Positions 22,963 to 31,900 of a stretch of DNA of 33,477 nucleotides are shown here, in pieces (position 1 is the first letter of the stretch; every line of letters begins with the position of its first letter). The stretch is from Streptosporangiaceae bacterium (GTDB taxonomy: Bacteria > Actinomycetota > Actinomycetes > Streptosporangiales > Streptosporangiaceae). A program made the translations under genes and the position numbers. Location of the stretch: contig JAFAZE010000016.1 in assembly GCA_019239975.1 (NCBI GenBank), positions 1-33,477 on the forward strand, given 5' to 3'. The notes under the pieces are model-generated. The model saw only the letters and a program-made list of their open reading frames with translations. It ran no database searches and was not told the DNA's origin.

Positions 22963-24525
22963 TCAGGCGCTCAGGCGGGACAGGAGGGCGGTGCCGTTGG
23001 GGGAGCCCAGGCCGGTGCACGCGTCCCAGCCGGGGCCTGCCTGGTAGGCGCCGTTGTTCCCGCTGGTGATGTCCTGGAAGCCGGCCACGTCGGTGCCCGG
23101 AGTGACGCCCGCGTACAGAAGAGGCTGAAGCAGCCCGAAGCGCTTGCCCGTCGCCTGCGCGAGGCGCGCGGTCAGCGCCGCCCACAGCGGCGCGACCGCA
23201 CTGGTGCCACCGAACACCTGTGACTGCCCGTTGACGACGACCTGATAGCCGGTCAGGGGGTCGGCGTTACCGGCCACGTCGGGCACCCCCCGCCCGCTCC
23301 CGCCGCCGCTGACGGCGCGCGCGGGGACTCCCGCGGTCTGCTGCCACGCCGGCAGCGGGAACTGATCGCTGACCCCGCCGCCGGTGGCGCCGTGACCCGC
23401 CGCGGATTCGTTCCATACCGTCTCGGCGGATATCACGCCCGTCGACGGGTCGCCCTCCAGCCGCGTCCCGCCGCAGGCGAGCGCGTTCGGGCTCGAAGCG
23501 GGGAAGTCGACGTGCACGGACCCGTCGGACACGCCGTCGCTGCTGCCGCTGTCGCCCGCCGCGGCGCAGACGGTCACGCCGAGCGCCGCCGCGTCGGCCA
23601 GCGCGGAGTCCATCGCGGCGCGCCCCTGCGCGGTCCACACGTCCTCGGACTGCCCCCAGCTGACCGAGATCACCGTCGGCGCCGGCGAGGCGTGCGCGGC
23701 GTCGGATACCGCGTCGATGAACCCCTGATCGGTGTTGGGCGCGAAATACACGAGCTGTGAGGCACCGGGCGCGGCGCTCCCCGCGACCTCGATGTCCAGC
23801 AGGACCTCGACATCGGCGGGATCCCCCGGGGAGTTGCCCGCCCCGTCCACCGAGACCGCGGTGACCGACGGCACCGCCATCCCGAGGCCGGAGAAGTACG
23901 TGGTCAGATCGCTGGTGGTGTACCCGCCGCCGAGCTCGAGGATCGCTATGACCTGGCCGGTCCCGTCGGTGCCGGCCGGAAACTGGTACAGCGCGGCGAC
24001 CTGCGGCGCCGTGAACGAGGTGGCCGCGGCGCTCGCCGCCGCGGCACGGAACTGCGCGCGCGCCTGCGGCCGGTTGTCGAGCCCGAGCACGGCCTCCACG
24101 ACGCCGCCGAGCTCGGCCGGGACGAACAGCTGCCCCTCGCGGTACCGGTAGGTGGTCATCCCGCTGCCATCCGGGTGCGGGCTTTCGACCTGCCGCAGCG
24201 TGGTGCCGAAGGCCGCGGCCACGTCCGCCACGCTTCCCGCGACCTTGACCCGGCGGGAAGCCGCGTGCGTCGCGGTCACCGTCAGCCCCTCGCGCTGGAG
24301 CACCTCGCTGACCAGCATGACGTCGGCCGGGTCGGCGCCGTACCGTTCGGCCAGGCTGGAGTTGCTGATCACCTCCGGCCCCTCGACCAGCTCGGCGGGC
24401 AGCGGTGCCCGGCGGCGCAGCACCAGGGTCACCTCGATCCGCGCCGACTGGTCGAGCTCGCCGGCGGGCCGGGCCTCCGGCAGCTGCGCGCGCTCGCTGC
24501 CCGGCAGTGGCACAAGTGACGGCAT
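22963..24525 (-). CDS. S53 family (kumamolisin-like) serine-carboxyl protease
   Basis: This is a 520-residue acid-active endopeptidase precursor. A pro-kumamolisin domain occupies about 30-150 (IEVTLVLRRRAPLP, SLAERYGADPADV, YRYREGQLFVP). The catalytic domain carries E240 and D244 (DVEVLLDIEVAG), the oxyanion-hole D325 (AAAGDSGSSD) and the nucleophile S442 (FGGTSAVAPLWAAL). The spacing agrees with kumamolisin. The C-terminal calcium site region is present (FQDITSGNNGAY...GWDACTGLGSP). No signal peptide is visible; several kumamolisin-like proteases also lack one. The ATG has GAGGGGA upstream. It neighbours CBM2 glycosidases, so it fits a set of enzymes for breaking down plant or microbial matter. 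Confidence 0.95.
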   Translation of the reverse strand: MPSLVPLPGSERAQLPEARPAGELDQSARIEVTLVLRRRAPLPAELVEGPEVISNSSLAERYGADPADVMLVSEVLQREGLTVTATHAASRRVKVAGSVADVAAAFGTTLRQVESPHPDGSGMTTYRYREGQLFVPAELGGVVEAVLGLDNRPQARAQFRAAAASAAATSFTAPQVAALYQFPAGTDGTGQVIAILELGGGYTTSDLTTYFSGLGMAVPSVTAVSVDGAGNSPGDPADVEVLLDIEVAGSAAPGASQLVYFAPNTDQGFIDAVSDAAHASPAPTVISVSWGQSEDVWTAQGRAAMDSALADAAALGVTVCAAAGDSGSSDGVSDGSVHVDFPASSPNALACGGTRLEGDPSTGVISAETVWNESAAGHGATGGGVSDQFPLPAWQQTAGVPARAVSGGGSGRGVPDVAGNADPLTGYQVVVNGQSQVFGGTSAVAPLWAALTARLAQATGKRFGLLQPLLYAGVTPGTDVAGFQDITSGNNGAYQAGPGWDACTGLGSPNGTALLSRLSA

Positions 24526-24582
24526 CTGTTCCCCTCGCGTTTGGTCTCCCGCTCCCGTCGGGATTGTGTCGCGTCGGGGGAA

Positions 24583-24637
24583 GCGCCACCGCCCGTTCGG
24601 TAAAAAAATCTTTCATTTACCAAACGAGCGGTGGTGC
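24583..24637 (-). terminator. Long imperfect hairpin between glycosidase and protease genes
   Basis: Arms 24583-24604 and 24616-24637 pair over 22 positions with three non-Watson-Crick places; in the minus-strand transcript two of these are G.U. The loop is A/T-rich with a run of seven T on the minus strand within its edge. It lies 73 bp after the glycosidase stop and about 57 bp before the protease start. It may end the first transcript, act in the leader of the second, or both. Confidence 0.6.
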
Positions 24638-24710
24638 CTCTCTTCGCCCGGTGCTGTGTGCCGGTGCTGTGTGCTCGCCTCCGGATCGCTTCCAGGGCGG
24701 CTCCGGCTGC

Positions 24711-26909
24711 CTAGTTGTTGCCGCAGATGCTGCCGTTGAGGTAGAACGCGACCGGAGGCGGATCCTGGCCGGTGTCGCTGCCGTTGAAGCCGATCGACAC
24801 GGAGCCGCCGCTCGCCGGGAGCTGTGAGTTCCAGCTCGCGTTGGTCACGGTCACGTTCGCGCCGCTCTGGCTGTAGGTGCCGTTCCAGCCGCTGGCGACC
24901 GCCTCGCCGCTGGCCGGCCACGTCCAGGTCAGCGTCCAGCCGCTGACCGCGGTGGCCGCCTTGTTGGTGATCGTCACCGACGCGCCGAAGCCGCCGGGCC
25001 AGCTGCTGCTGACCGCGTAGTGCACGGCGCAGCCCGCGTTGGACGGCGGCGGCACCGTGAACATGACAGGCGGCGAGGGCAGCGAGGAGTTGCCCTGCGA
25101 GTCGGCCGCCACCACGTTGTAGGTGTAGCTCGCGCCGACGGTCAGGCCGGTCAGGTTCACGGTGGTGCCTGCCGTCGTGGCGGCGAGCGTGCTCCCGCTG
25201 GAGGTGACCTGGTAGACGTTGTAGTGCGCCACCGGGTAGGTGCCCGCGGCGGAGGCGGGCCAGGTGAGGGTCGCGGTGCCCGAGGTGCTGCTCGAGGTGG
25301 ACGACGAGAGGTTCGACGCCACGGGCTGGCCGGGTGCGCCGGGCGCGGTCACGCCGGTGCCGCCGCTGCCGGGGACGTGCACCACGGTCAGCGAGTACGG
25401 GCCGGCGGTCACCGACGACGAGGAGCCGGACGCGCTGGTGATCGACGTGGCGTTGTTCGCCAGCGTGTACACGGTGGGCGTGCCGCTCGCGGTGAAGCCG
25501 CTGTAGCCGAGGCTGACCGTGTAGGAGTTCGACGGGTCCTCGTTGTCGATGAGGATGTTCAGGTTGCCGCTCGAGTCGCGCACGGCGTGCACCCGCAGCA
25601 GCGACTGGCTGGAGGCCGAGGTGACCATGGTGGCGCCGGGCGCGGCGAGCTTGGAGAGCATCTCGATGCCGTAGTAGGGAGCGAACGGCGTGTCGACCGC
25701 GGGCTCGGTGACGCCGCTTCCGTTGCTCGCGCTGGAGAAGATGCCCTGGTCGTTATAGTCCTCGGTGCCGTCCACCGTGCTCGGCGTGCCGATGCCGTTG
25801 TGCTCGTCCCACCAGTCCACGTTCGTGACGCCGTTCTCCAGCCAGGTCATGTACATGTCCGCGGCGAACAGCGCGGCAGGCTGGGTGTCCAGGTCGATCG
25901 TGGAGTTCGTCTCGGTGACGATGACCGGGACGCTCGACGGGTTGCTGATCTTGGCGTACTGGCTGAGCTGGCTGTGCAGCGTGGACACGATGCCGGCGAT
26001 GTCGGAGGGATCGGTCAGCATGCCCGCGGTGGTGGAGCCGCCGGGGTAGTAGTGCACGATGACGCACTGGGTGCTCGCGCCCAGGGCGGACAGCACCGTC
26101 TGATTCCACGGGTTCGGGTACTCGGAGTTCGTCACTCCGTCCGGCCAGAAGCCCGGGGTGGTGAGCACCGCGCAGACCTTGGCGTTCGCGTTGGCGGCGT
26201 GCATCGCGGACATGTACTGCAGCACGTTAGCGGCGTACTCCGCCGGGCCGCAGTTGTATGTCTGCGACGGCTCGCTGCCGACCGTGACCGCCGGCCCGTT
26301 CAGCGAGGTCTTGCAGTGCGAGTCCACCTCCCAGTTGGCGCCGTAGGTGCCGTTGCCGTACACCTCGTTGCCCACTTCCCAGTACTGGACGTTGTCGCTC
26401 GCGGCCGCCTGTACCCAGGCGGCCGCGAGGCTCGGCGTGCCGGTGCCGTAGTTCACGGTGATGACCGGCGCGGCGCCCGCCGCGTTCGCGGTACCCATGA
26501 AGCTGGAGAAGCTGGTGTTGGGCGCGACGTAGCCGCCCGCGGCGGCGGTGCCGGTCTGCCAGTTGTAGATGTCGGAGTAGGAGCCGCCGGGATAGCGCAG
26601 CGCGTCGATGCCTGCCGCCTTCAGCAGGGGCGGGATGGCCGTGTCGTTCATGTAACCGTCGTAGACGGCGGTGTTCAGGCCGATCGCGTGCGCGGGAACG
26701 GTGCCCAGCCCGGCCGTCGCGTTCACCGTGACGCTCGCCGTCAGCGCCGCGGCGTTCGCCGGGGACGCTGCCGCGCTCGCCCCGCCCGCGGCGAGCGCCC
26801 CGCCCAGCAGCAGGCCCGCGGCCAGCCGCGCCGCCCTGTGCCCGCGCGGTGCCCGTCCCGGCGAGCCGCCCTGGCCTGGTGGGTGCGCGCGCGATCTCAT
26901 GCTGAACAT
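24711..26909 (-). CDS. Secreted GH51-like glycosidase with Fn3 and CBM2
   Basis: This is a 732-residue exported clan GH-A enzyme. The ATG at 26909 has AAGGAGG 7 bases upstream; an in-frame ATG at 26990 would add a non-conserved tail and overlap the operator. The signal peptide spans about 1-54 (LAAGLLLGGALAAGGASAAA). The catalytic part (about 60-515) has LRYPGGSYSDIYNWQ (104-118), the acid/base region WEVGNEVYG with E182, and the probable nucleophile E333 in VIVTETNST. The pattern is nearest to alpha-L-arabinofuranosidases of GH51 but could belong to a neighbouring GH-A family. A fibronectin III domain (about 525-615) and a C-terminal CBM2 (about 626-732, bounded by cysteines) follow. It likely trims hemicellulose while bound to cellulose. 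A LacI-type operator lies 57-72 bp upstream. Confidence 0.85.
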   Translation of the reverse strand: MFSMRSRAHPPGQGGSPGRAPRGHRAARLAAGLLLGGALAAGGASAAASPANAAALTASVTVNATAGLGTVPAHAIGLNTAVYDGYMNDTAIPPLLKAAGIDALRYPGGSYSDIYNWQTGTAAAGGYVAPNTSFSSFMGTANAAGAAPVITVNYGTGTPSLAAAWVQAAASDNVQYWEVGNEVYGNGTYGANWEVDSHCKTSLNGPAVTVGSEPSQTYNCGPAEYAANVLQYMSAMHAANANAKVCAVLTTPGFWPDGVTNSEYPNPWNQTVLSALGASTQCVIVHYYPGGSTTAGMLTDPSDIAGIVSTLHSQLSQYAKISNPSSVPVIVTETNSTIDLDTQPAALFAADMYMTWLENGVTNVDWWDEHNGIGTPSTVDGTEDYNDQGIFSSASNGSGVTEPAVDTPFAPYYGIEMLSKLAAPGATMVTSASSQSLLRVHAVRDSSGNLNILIDNEDPSNSYTVSLGYSGFTASGTPTVYTLANNATSITSASGSSSSVTAGPYSLTVVHVPGSGGTGVTAPGAPGQPVASNLSSSTSSSTSGTATLTWPASAAGTYPVAHYNVYQVTSSGSTLAATTAGTTVNLTGLTVGASYTYNVVAADSQGNSSLPSPPVMFTVPPPSNAGCAVHYAVSSSWPGGFGASVTITNKAATAVSGWTLTWTWPASGEAVASGWNGTYSQSGANVTVTNASWNSQLPASGGSVSIGFNGSDTGQDPPPVAFYLNGSICGNN

Positions 26910-26965
26910 GCCTAGCCTCCTTGCCCTGAATGCATGCCATGTCGCCGCGTTTCGAGCCGTCCCGA

Positions 26966-26981
26966 GTCGAAGCGCTTCGAC
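26966..26981. promoter_or_regulatory. LacI-type operator upstream of the glycosidase gene
   Basis: GTCGAAGCGCTTCGAC is a perfect 16-bp palindrome with the central CG typical of LacI-family operators. It lies 57-72 bases upstream of the glycosidase ATG. The LacI-family gene is the next gene upstream. The same AAGCGCTT core lies upstream of the GH48 gene. Confidence 0.65.
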
Positions 26982-27143
26982 CCTTGTCATTAGCCACGCG
27001 ACCCGACCGCGCCGTCTAGGCGCGCCGCAGGCGGGTAACCGCCCTGGGCGCGTACACCCAGGTCAGCCGCCATCACAGCAGCCCCCGAAACACAACGTGA
27101 AATGAAAGAGACCCGGGCCGCGGCCTACGGCGGGCGGCGCGGA

Positions 27144-27165
27144 GTGAGCCGCGCCAGCGGCTCAC
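27144..27165. other. Hairpin, 9-bp perfect stem
   Basis: GTGAGCCGC-GCCA-GCGGCTCAC. A second short stem (GCGGA at 27139-27143 with TCCGC at 27168-27172) can extend it past a small bulge. Confidence 0.6.
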
Positions 27166-27173
27166 ATTCCGCG

Positions 27174-27216
27174 ATCGCGCGGCCCGCGGGGGCCAACGGC
27201 CCCCCGGCCGCGCGAT
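27174..27216. other. Hairpin, 11-bp plus 7-bp stems
   Basis: ATCGCGCGGCC (27174-27184) pairs with GGCCGCGCGAT (27206-27216). Inside, GGGGGCC (27188-27194) pairs with GGCCCCC (27198-27204) around an AAC loop. Confidence 0.6.
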
Positions 27217-27249
27217 GATACGGCGAGCACCACAGCGGGCCGGGGGGGT

Positions 27250-27282
27250 CTGGGGGGGTCGCCCTCTGGGCGACCCCCCCAG
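27250..27282 (-). terminator. Strong 15-bp hairpin downstream of LacI gene
   Basis: Perfect arms 27250-27264 and 27268-27282 enclose a three-base loop (TCT). The stem carries seven consecutive G:C pairs. It lies 27 bp past the end of the LacI gene and is the best terminator candidate for it, although no T-run follows. Confidence 0.6.
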
Positions 27283-27290
27283 GCAGCAGA

Positions 27291-27323
27291 GCGACTCGGG
27301 CTAGCACAGCTAGCCCGAGTCGC
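27291..27323 (-). terminator. 15-bp hairpin straddling the LacI stop codon
   Basis: Arms 27291-27305 and 27309-27323 are perfect reverse complements around a three-base loop. The LacI stop codon (27310-27312) lies inside the stem, so the last codons form one arm. Together with the next hairpin it makes a tandem terminator-like structure. Confidence 0.6.
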
Positions 27324-28344
27324 GCAGCACCAGTTCGGTGTCCAGGATGGCGTGGAAGGGCTCCCTGCCCGGGGTGGCGATGAGGCTGAGCAGCTCGCGG
27401 ACCATCCGCGCGGCCATCGCGTCGACCGGCTGGCGCACCGTGGACAGCCGTGGGTCGGTGTGCTGCGCGAGCGGCGAGTCGTCGAAGCCGATGACGGCCA
27501 CGTCGTCGGGCACCCGGCGCCCCAGGCGGCGCAGCGCGCGCAGCACGCCGGCGGCCATCAGGTCCGAGGCGACGAAGACGGCGTCGAGGTTCGGCCGGTG
27601 GTCGATGAGCCGGAACAGCGCGTGCTCCCCGGACAGGCGGCCGAAGTCACCGTAAGCGATCATGCCGGGATCGTTGATCCCCACGCCCGCCATCGCCTTG
27701 CGGTAACCGAGGAGCCGGTCGATGCCGGGGCTCATGTCGGTCGGCCCCGCCACGGTCGCGACGGACGTCCGCCCGCTGTCGAGCAGGTACCTGACCGCCT
27801 GCCTGGCGCCGCTGACGTTGTCGGCGTCGACATAGGACAGCCGCTCGGCGCCGGTGACCGGCCTGCCGCACAGCACCAGCGGGATGCCGAGGCTGGCGAG
27901 ATCGAACTGTGCCTTGCCGTGCATGGACACGAACAGCGCGCCGTCGACGTGGCCGCTGCGCAGGTACCGCGACACCGTGTGATAGTCGCGGGCCGAGTAC
28001 AGCGTGAGCAGGACGAGCTGGAGGTCCGCCGACGCGAGCGCCTTGCTGACGCACCACAGCATGCGGGAGAAGAACGGGTCGGCGAACACCTTCACGTTCT
28101 CCTCGCAGACCACCAGCGCGATAGAGCCAGCCCGCCGCGGGTCAGCCGACCTGGGCGCGCGGTTGCGGACATAGCCGAGGCTGGCCATGGCCTGCTCCAC
28201 CCGGTGCCGTGTCTGTGGCCGGACGCGAGCGGAGCCTGTGAGGACACGGGACGCTGTCGCCGACGAGACGCCGGCCAGGTGGGCAACGTCAGCCAGCGTC
28301 GGGGGCGTCAGCGGGGCCGCTGATTCTGAGACCGTCACCGCCAT
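27310..28344 (-). CDS. LacI/GalR family transcriptional regulator
   Basis: This is a 344-residue sugar-responsive regulator. The helix-turn-helix is LADVAHLAGVSSATASRVL (17-35), followed by the hinge region LGYVRNRAPRS (57-67). The periplasmic-binding-protein-like core follows, with YVDADNVSGARQAVRYLL, VFVASDLMAAGVLRAL and VAVIGFDDSPLAQHTDPRLSTVRQP. The ATG at 28344 abuts GGGAG, so GTG 28338 six bases further on may be the real start; the two forms differ by two residues. The effector is not predictable, but its position between cellulose-binding glycosidase genes suggests a cello- or xylo-oligosaccharide. It probably binds the AAGCGCTT palindromes at 26966-26981 and 32740-32751. Confidence 0.93.
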   Translation of the reverse strand: MAVTVSESAAPLTPPTLADVAHLAGVSSATASRVLTGSARVRPQTRHRVEQAMASLGYVRNRAPRSADPRRAGSIALVVCEENVKVFADPFFSRMLWCVSKALASADLQLVLLTLYSARDYHTVSRYLRSGHVDGALFVSMHGKAQFDLASLGIPLVLCGRPVTGAERLSYVDADNVSGARQAVRYLLDSGRTSVATVAGPTDMSPGIDRLLGYRKAMAGVGINDPGMIAYGDFGRLSGEHALFRLIDHRPNLDAVFVASDLMAAGVLRALRRLGRRVPDDVAVIGFDDSPLAQHTDPRLSTVRQPVDAMAARMVRELLSLIATPGREPFHAILDTELVLRDSG

Positions 28345-28920
28345 CTCCCGAGACAGAATTTGCGGACAGGTGAGGTACGCCCCTGTGCGGGACTTCGTGC
28401 CCGCTCGTCGCGAAGTCCGCCGCCCTCAGTCGAATTGTGAGAACTATTGTGTAACACGGATGAAACGTTGTGCAACATCCGGCGGAGGCCCTGCCCGCAC
28501 GTCCAGGGGGCGCCGATTTGTTTCGGTGCCGGTCTTCGCCGCAAGTTTTCGGTGGCAATGCGTTTATGCTGCTCATGCCAATGAGCTCGCCGTCATCGGG
28601 AGTCGCCGCCCTATCAGGCCGTTCAACTGCACGCTTGCGCGGCAATAGGCCCTCCTCCGGCAGATGCCGGTAACGTCCGGTAGCCGGACGCCGGATGTAA
28701 GTTTCATATCGGCGGGCTGAAGCAGCGCCCGCATATCGCGGAAAGACCAGGGAAACGTCAGGGGAAAGTTCGGGGGCAAGCTCAGGGTTTATCCCCGATG
28801 ACGTCTTCGCCGCATGCGGTCCCATAGATGATTCTCAGCCCCGGGGCGCGGTTTTCCGTGACGCGTGCCGAGCGTGAGCCGTGCTCCCCGGGCCGCCCGG
28901 CCCGGGGAGCACGCACCCCT
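28345..28920. other. 576-bp region upstream of LacI gene
   Basis: I see no convincing gene. It includes an AT-richer stretch (about 28430-28480) with GGATG ... CATCC around AACGTT, which may hold the LacI promoter. It also has small hairpins (CGTCCGG-TAG-CCGGACG at 28674-28690; GCTCAT-GCCA-ATGAGC near 28576), a purine-rich stretch (28738-28780) and the GH48 terminator at the right end. Confidence 0.5.
28880..28913 (-). terminator. Terminator hairpin of the GH48 gene
   Basis: A perfect 15-bp G+C-rich stem (28880-28894 with 28899-28913) has a four-base loop and begins 7 bases past the GH48 stop codon. No T-run follows, as is usual in this group. Confidence 0.7.
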
Positions 28921-31900
28921 TTAGGTACAGGCGGCGCCGTTGACGGTGAACGACGTCGGTGAGGCGTCGCTGCTGGTCCAGGTGCCCTGGAAGCCCATCG
29001 TGGCGGAGCCGCTCGCCGGAATAGTGGCGTTGTAGCTCTCGTTGGTGATCGTGACCTTCTCTCCGCTCTGGCTGGCCGCGCCGTTCCAGGCGTTGGTGAT
29101 CTTCTGGTCACCGGGGAACGTGAAGACCAGCGTCCAGCCGTTGATGGCCGACGAGCCGGTGTTGGCGATCGTGACGCTCGCGGTGAAACCGCCGGTCCAC
29201 TGGTTGGGCGTGTAGGTGACATGGCAGCCGCCGCCGGTGGTGGCGGTGCCGATGGTCCATGTGAAGGCGGCTGTCCCGGAGGCTCCGGTGCCGTCGGTGA
29301 CGGTCACGGTGACGGTATTGCTGGCCGCCGTGGTCGGGGTGCCGGAGATCAGCCCGGTGGACGAGCTGATCGACAGCCCGGCGGGAAGGCCGGTGGCGCT
29401 GTAGGTGAGCGTCTGGCCGGAGGCGGAGTCGGTCGCATGGATCTGCAGGCTGGCGGCCATGCCGACCGTGCCGGACTGGCTCCCCGGGTTCGTGACCGTG
29501 ACCGTGTTCGTGGTGCCGGAGGAGCCGATGGACCAGGTGAACGTGGCCGACCCGGAGGCTCCGGTGCCGTCCGTGGCGGTCACGGTGACGCTGTAGCTGC
29601 CGGCCGTGGTCGGGGTGCCGGAGATCAGCCCGGTGGACGAGCTGATCGACAGCCCGGCGGGAAGGCCGGTGGCGCTGTAGGTGAGCGTCTGGCCGGAGGC
29701 GGAGTCGGACGCCTGGATCTGCAGGCGTGCCGCGGTGCCGGCCGTGCCGGACTGGTTCCCCGGGCTCGTGACCGTGACCGTGTTCCCGGTGCCGCCCGGC
29801 GGGGACACGTTCGGGAACAGGTACGCGAACGCGTCGAAGGCCGTCGCGATGTCGGCCTCCGCCCAGAACCTGTGGTAGTGGAACGTCGGCGCGGCGCCGC
29901 CGTTCAGGTAGCTCTGGACATTGGACCAGCCCGTGAGGCTCGTGTACCACGGGCGGATGGACAGGAACGTGTTGGTGGACGAGCTGAGCGAGACGCCGTC
30001 CGGGTAGGTCCCCGTCCAGTTGGACGGGATGTACACGCCCTCGTCGTTCTTCGTGTTCCACGCGACGTTGAAGTTGCTGTAATCGGTGCGGGACTCCGGC
30101 GCCGAGTAACCCAGCGAGTCGCCGTAGAACTGGTGGATGATGTCGATGATGTTCTGCGCGGCGGTCTCGGTGGTCGTGTCGCCGGACTTGGCCGCGTAGT
30201 ACTCGTACACCTTGGCCAGCGAGGCGGACACGCCCAGGTCGGCGGAGCAGCCCGACACCGAGACGTGCAGGCCGGTGTTGGCCGGCGGCTGCGACGAGCT
30301 CGACGTGCCGGTGGTCCAGCTCTCGGCCGGCTGGCCGGTCCAGGTGAGCGTGCCCGGCAGGCAGATCGCGCCGGTGCTCGTGTTGAACGTGGCCACGGAT
30401 TCCGCCCACGACACCCATTTCTTCAGGATCGCCCCGGCCTGGGTGTTGCCGGTCACGTAGTAGTACTCCGCCAGCCTCTCCATCGGCCAGGTCTGGTAGC
30501 CGAACCACTGGTTGCTCGGCGGGTTGTGGTACTCCGGCTCCCAGTCGTAGTACATGCCGTCGAAGGTCGGGTCGCCGGACGGTGGCTTGGACACGTCGCC
30601 GTAGTTGCCGCCCCAGTTGTTGGTGACACCTCCGGCCATCCCGCCCTCCGCCGACTGCAGCCACTGGTACAGGTTGAGCTGCGTGGTGAGGCTCGTCGCC
30701 CAGTCCGACTTCGCCGTCGGGGACAGCGGGATCAGGCTGGAGGTCGTGGACAGCGCGTACGCCGCCAGCGGGTTCTGGTATCCCTGGTGGATCTCGGTGC
30801 CGCTGATCCGCCACGACCAGGCGCCGGTTGTCGAGCCGCCCCAGGCGTAGTACCAGGACATCAGGTAGGTGTCCTCGTTGGCCTTGCTGGTGCCGGCCGG
30901 GCAGGACACCGAGCCGTTCTGGCTGCACGACGCGCTGATCTGCTTGAAGTACTTGTCGAACATCGAGTAGCGCAGGAAGTCGCCGAGCTTGGCGGCATCG
31001 GCCAGCGTTGACGAGATCTGCGACTGCTCGCCCTGCGCGGTCGCGTACTGGTCGGCCCAGTACGCGGCCTGGATCATCCGCGCGTCGGCGTCCGGCGCGT
31101 CGGTGTACTTGTACTGCGCGGAGAAGCTTCCGCCGCCGTTGTTGAACAGGTCGAGATAGCCGGAACCGCTCATCCCGTACTTGAGCGCGTCCCAGTCGGG
31201 CTGCGGGACCGTGTCCCACACCGACTCCTCGGGGCCGCGCTGGTAGCTGTTGATCCAGCTCGGCGTCGAGGTGCCGTCCTCCTGCTGGCCGAACTTGTAC
31301 ATGTTGTCGGTGTCCATGATCCAGAACGGCGCGTAGATGTCGCAGTTGCCGTACGTGGACCTCAGCTCGCTGAACAGCGGGTCCGAGCCGACCGGGACCG
31401 AGGAGTTCAGGCTCACCGGGTAGTCGCTCGGCAACGGCTCCTCCGGCCCGTACTGGGCGGGCGAGGACGCGTTGTAGGTGCACTGCCCGGGCTGGTTGGC
31501 GTCGTTCGGGATCATGTACTGCTGCATGTTGGCCCATGCGTTGTTGAACGCGGTCCAGGTGCCGGTCACGCGGCCGTAGTCGGCGGTCAGCCACAGCCAG
31601 TAGCTGTAGGTCTCGGACACGGTCTCGTGACCGTAGTCCGGGGCCTCCACGATGAGGTTCTCGACCGAGTGGTACGGGATGCCCTGCGGGCTGAAGTAGC
31701 CGTTGCTGGGGTTCGTCAGCTCGTTGTAGAGGCTGGTGAACCACGCGTCGTAACCGGATGCCGCCGCTGCCTGGTTCACCGTGAGCTTCGCCGGCTGGTA
31801 CCCGGCGGCCGAGGCGGTGAAGCTGGATTCCTTGCCGACGTCCTTCTTGTCGCGGCTCGCCGCGACGGTGACGTTCTGCGGCTGGTTCCAGTTCGCCGGC

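Larger units (their letters stand above)
26910..27309. other. 400-bp region between LacI and glycosidase genes
   Basis: No gene is seen. The left part holds the glycosidase leader and operator. The right part (27144-27323) is a series of four strong hairpins. Confidence 0.6.

Noticed and set aside
28187..28920. Short open frames on both strands in the region upstream of the LacI gene
   Set aside because: None has a ribosome site, a known motif or a consistent codon pattern, and they overlap one another.
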